Positions 14,365 to 15,422 of a stretch of DNA of 15,422 nt are shown piece by piece. Where the stretch lies: positions 1 to 15,422 of the forward strand of contig PBLV01000039.1 of NCBI GenBank assembly GCA_002721895.1. The letters are read 5' to 3'. The notes beneath the pieces were generated by a model. That model saw nothing but the letters and a program-made list of their open reading frames with translations, had not been told where the DNA came from and made no database searches. The stretch's first letter is position 1. The number at the start of each line of letters is the position of its first letter. Origin of the DNA: Verrucomicrobiales bacterium (GTDB lineage Bacteria > Verrucomicrobiota > Verrucomicrobiae > Limisphaerales > UBA1100). A program made the position numbers and the translations under genes.

Positions 14365-15096
14365 TTGAGATTTTGCCTGCTTGGTGTGTTTGCTGTGGTG
14401 TTGGTTGGTTGTGGAACCACAAAACATACCAATTCATTAGGGATGGAATTTATACCGGTGCCGGGCACGTCTGTTAAATTTTCAATTTGGGAAACCAGAG
14501 TAAAAGACTATGCGGCGTATGCTACGGCAAATACAGGAATTGATGAGAGTTGGAAAATGCCTGCGTTTAAACAGGGGGACGAACACCCAGTTGTGCTGGT
14601 TAGCTGGAGAGACGCACAGGCGTTTTGCGAATGGCTAACAAAAAAAGAGCAGTCTGAGGGAAATATCAGACCGAACCAACGTTATCGGTTGCCGACTGAT
14701 GCTGAGTGGAGTGCGGCGGTCGGTCTAGGCGAAGAGAAAGGTGCCACACCAAAGGAAAAAAGCTCACAAATTAAGGGGCACTTTCCGTGGGGCAATCAAT
14801 GGCCGCCACCAAGAGGAGCTGGGAATTATCACCAAAGTTTAGGCGTAGATGATTTTGAGCACACTTCGCCCGTAGGCAGCTTTAAAGCCAACAAGTTTGG
14901 CCTTTTTGATTTAGGAGGCAATGTGTGGGAGGTTCGCCTAGAAAAGATTGAGCCAGGTTCTTTAGAACATGGGCCTAGAGGTGGGGGTTGGAACAACAAT
15001 AAAGATTTTCGAATCTTGTCATCACGACGCGTATTAACACAGTCGGACCATCGTTTTTCTTACCTTGGTTTTCGGTGTGTTTTGTCCGGCAAGTGA
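14365..15096 (+). CDS. SUMF1-fold (formylglycine-generating enzyme-like) lipoprotein
   Basis: With TTG 14365 as start the product has 243 residues. MRFCLLGVFAVVLVGC is a compact lipoprotein signal ending in the lipobox LVGC (lipidated C16); TTG 14359 would add only two residues. The mature part follows the SUMF1/FGE-sulfatase pattern: SLGMEFIPVPG, an ETRVKDYAAYA helix, PVVLVSWRDAQAFCEWLTKK, YRLPTDAEWSAAVGLGEE, FPWGNQWPPP, FGLFDLGGNVWEV, GPRGGGWNN and YLGFRCV. True formylglycine-generating enzymes use a conserved pair of active-site cysteines; I do not see that pair, so this is more likely a non-sulfatase member of the kind common in Planctomycetota and Verrucomicrobiota. The DNA is visibly AT-richer than its neighbours, consistent with acquisition or relaxed selection. 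It converges with the ligase-like gene. Confidence 0.85.
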   Translation: MRFCLLGVFAVVLVGCGTTKHTNSLGMEFIPVPGTSVKFSIWETRVKDYAAYATANTGIDESWKMPAFKQGDEHPVVLVSWRDAQAFCEWLTKKEQSEGNIRPNQRYRLPTDAEWSAAVGLGEEKGATPKEKSSQIKGHFPWGNQWPPPRGAGNYHQSLGVDDFEHTSPVGSFKANKFGLFDLGGNVWEVRLEKIEPGSLEHGPRGGGWNNNKDFRILSSRRVLTQSDHRFSYLGFRCVLSGK

Positions 15097-15120
15097 GTAA
15101 TCTAATTTGTTTTGGGCCTA

Positions 15121-15422
15121 CTACCTCTTTTGATTATACTCAATCTTGGAGTACTTTGTTTCAGCTATTTCCGAGGCGCGGGCATTTGGCGTGCCTTTAA
15201 GATGCGTAAAACCTTGGCTTAAGCAAGTCCTCCATTTTTCCATTGACCAATCATTCTCCGTCTTAACGGAGCCTTGGATAAGCAGCCCGAACCGATTTCG
15301 ACGTTGCGCGGCGCCGGCGATTTTTTTGCCGTTCCAAAGCAGATCGTGCAGTTCGTGGCCTTCAAAGCATTCGCCGGGTTTCGGGCGGCGACAACAATCG
15401 GCCAAGGTTGTTTCGATCCCGA
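15121..15422 (-). CDS. Lipoate-protein ligase A-like protein, C-terminal part (cut by window edge)
   Basis: The frame is open from the right edge to TAG at 15123-15121 and shows about 100 C-terminal residues. ECFEGHELHDLLWNGKKIAG followed by AAQRRNRFGLLIQGSV is the 'D-hydrophobic...G-K-K-I-x-G-x-AQRR...GLL-QGS' block of the biotin/lipoate protein ligase fold, containing the conserved lysine (GKKIAG) that contacts the acyl-adenylate. The family attaches lipoate or octanoate to lipoyl domains; LplA-type ligase and LipM/LipL-type octanoyl or amido transferase cannot be distinguished without the N-terminal part. The TTG at 15405 is probably not the true start, because in-frame coding continues upstream (GIETT) to the edge. 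The C-terminal 45 residues are charged and rather divergent. It converges with the SUMF1 gene, 24 bp apart. Confidence 0.72.
   Translation of the reverse strand, partial: GIETTLADCCRRPKPGECFEGHELHDLLWNGKKIAGAAQRRNRFGLLIQGSVKTENDWSMEKWRTCLSQGFTHLKGTPNARASEIAETKYSKIEYNQKR

Overview
The window reads as ordinary chromosomal DNA from a heterotrophic bacterium, most likely of the Verrucomicrobiota (Planctomycetota is the alternative). The reasons are a secreted DUF1080 protein, a SUMF1-fold lipoprotein, a signal-peptide-bearing DUF255/YyaL protein and a moderately high GC content with many GTG/TTG starts. This placement is inferred from gene families, not from a marker gene. The standard genetic code applies: most genes here end in TGA.

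Left part (1-3906). A class III aminotransferase runs off the left edge on the minus strand. It is coupled to queE (7-carboxy-7-deazaguanine synthase) by a TGATG overlap. Divergent from queE is a short Rrf2-family regulator whose predicted promoter carries a perfect TGTCCC-N4-GGGACA palindrome. Convergent with it is a minus-strand pair: a large exported thioredoxin-fold/toroid protein (DUF255, YyaL/SPATA20 type) and, 56 bp downstream, a tiny predicted lipoprotein with a CPYC...H...C metal-site pattern.

Centre (4015-8051). Two tandem GDP-mannose 4,6-dehydratase-like genes, 1 nt apart, probably make nucleotide sugars for surface polysaccharide. Two hairpins separate them from a secreted DUF1080 gene, which ends in a textbook terminator. 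A SirB1-type transglutaminase-like gene faces it on the minus strand.

Right part (8228-15422). A glutamate synthase large-subunit gene (gltB) of about 1,512 codons is broken by one in-frame TGA at codon 591. The reading frame and homology are otherwise intact. It is followed by a double-ACT-domain protein and mnmA (tRNA 2-thiouridylase), closely packed as one transcription unit. No small subunit (gltD) is present. An AT-richer SUMF1-fold lipoprotein gene follows, and the window ends in the C-terminal half of a lipoate-protein-ligase-like gene on the minus strand.

General observations. First genes of transcription units tend to have a -10-like hexamer only 5-9 nt before the start codon and no Shine-Dalgarno sequence, which suggests leaderless mRNAs. 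Two operon-internal genes do have GGAGG. TTTAAA, especially TTTAAACAG, is much commoner than the base composition predicts. The GC content of gltB jumps near position 9480. I see no tRNA, rRNA, CRISPR array, insertion sequence or obvious defence system. The most noteworthy feature is the interrupted gltB.
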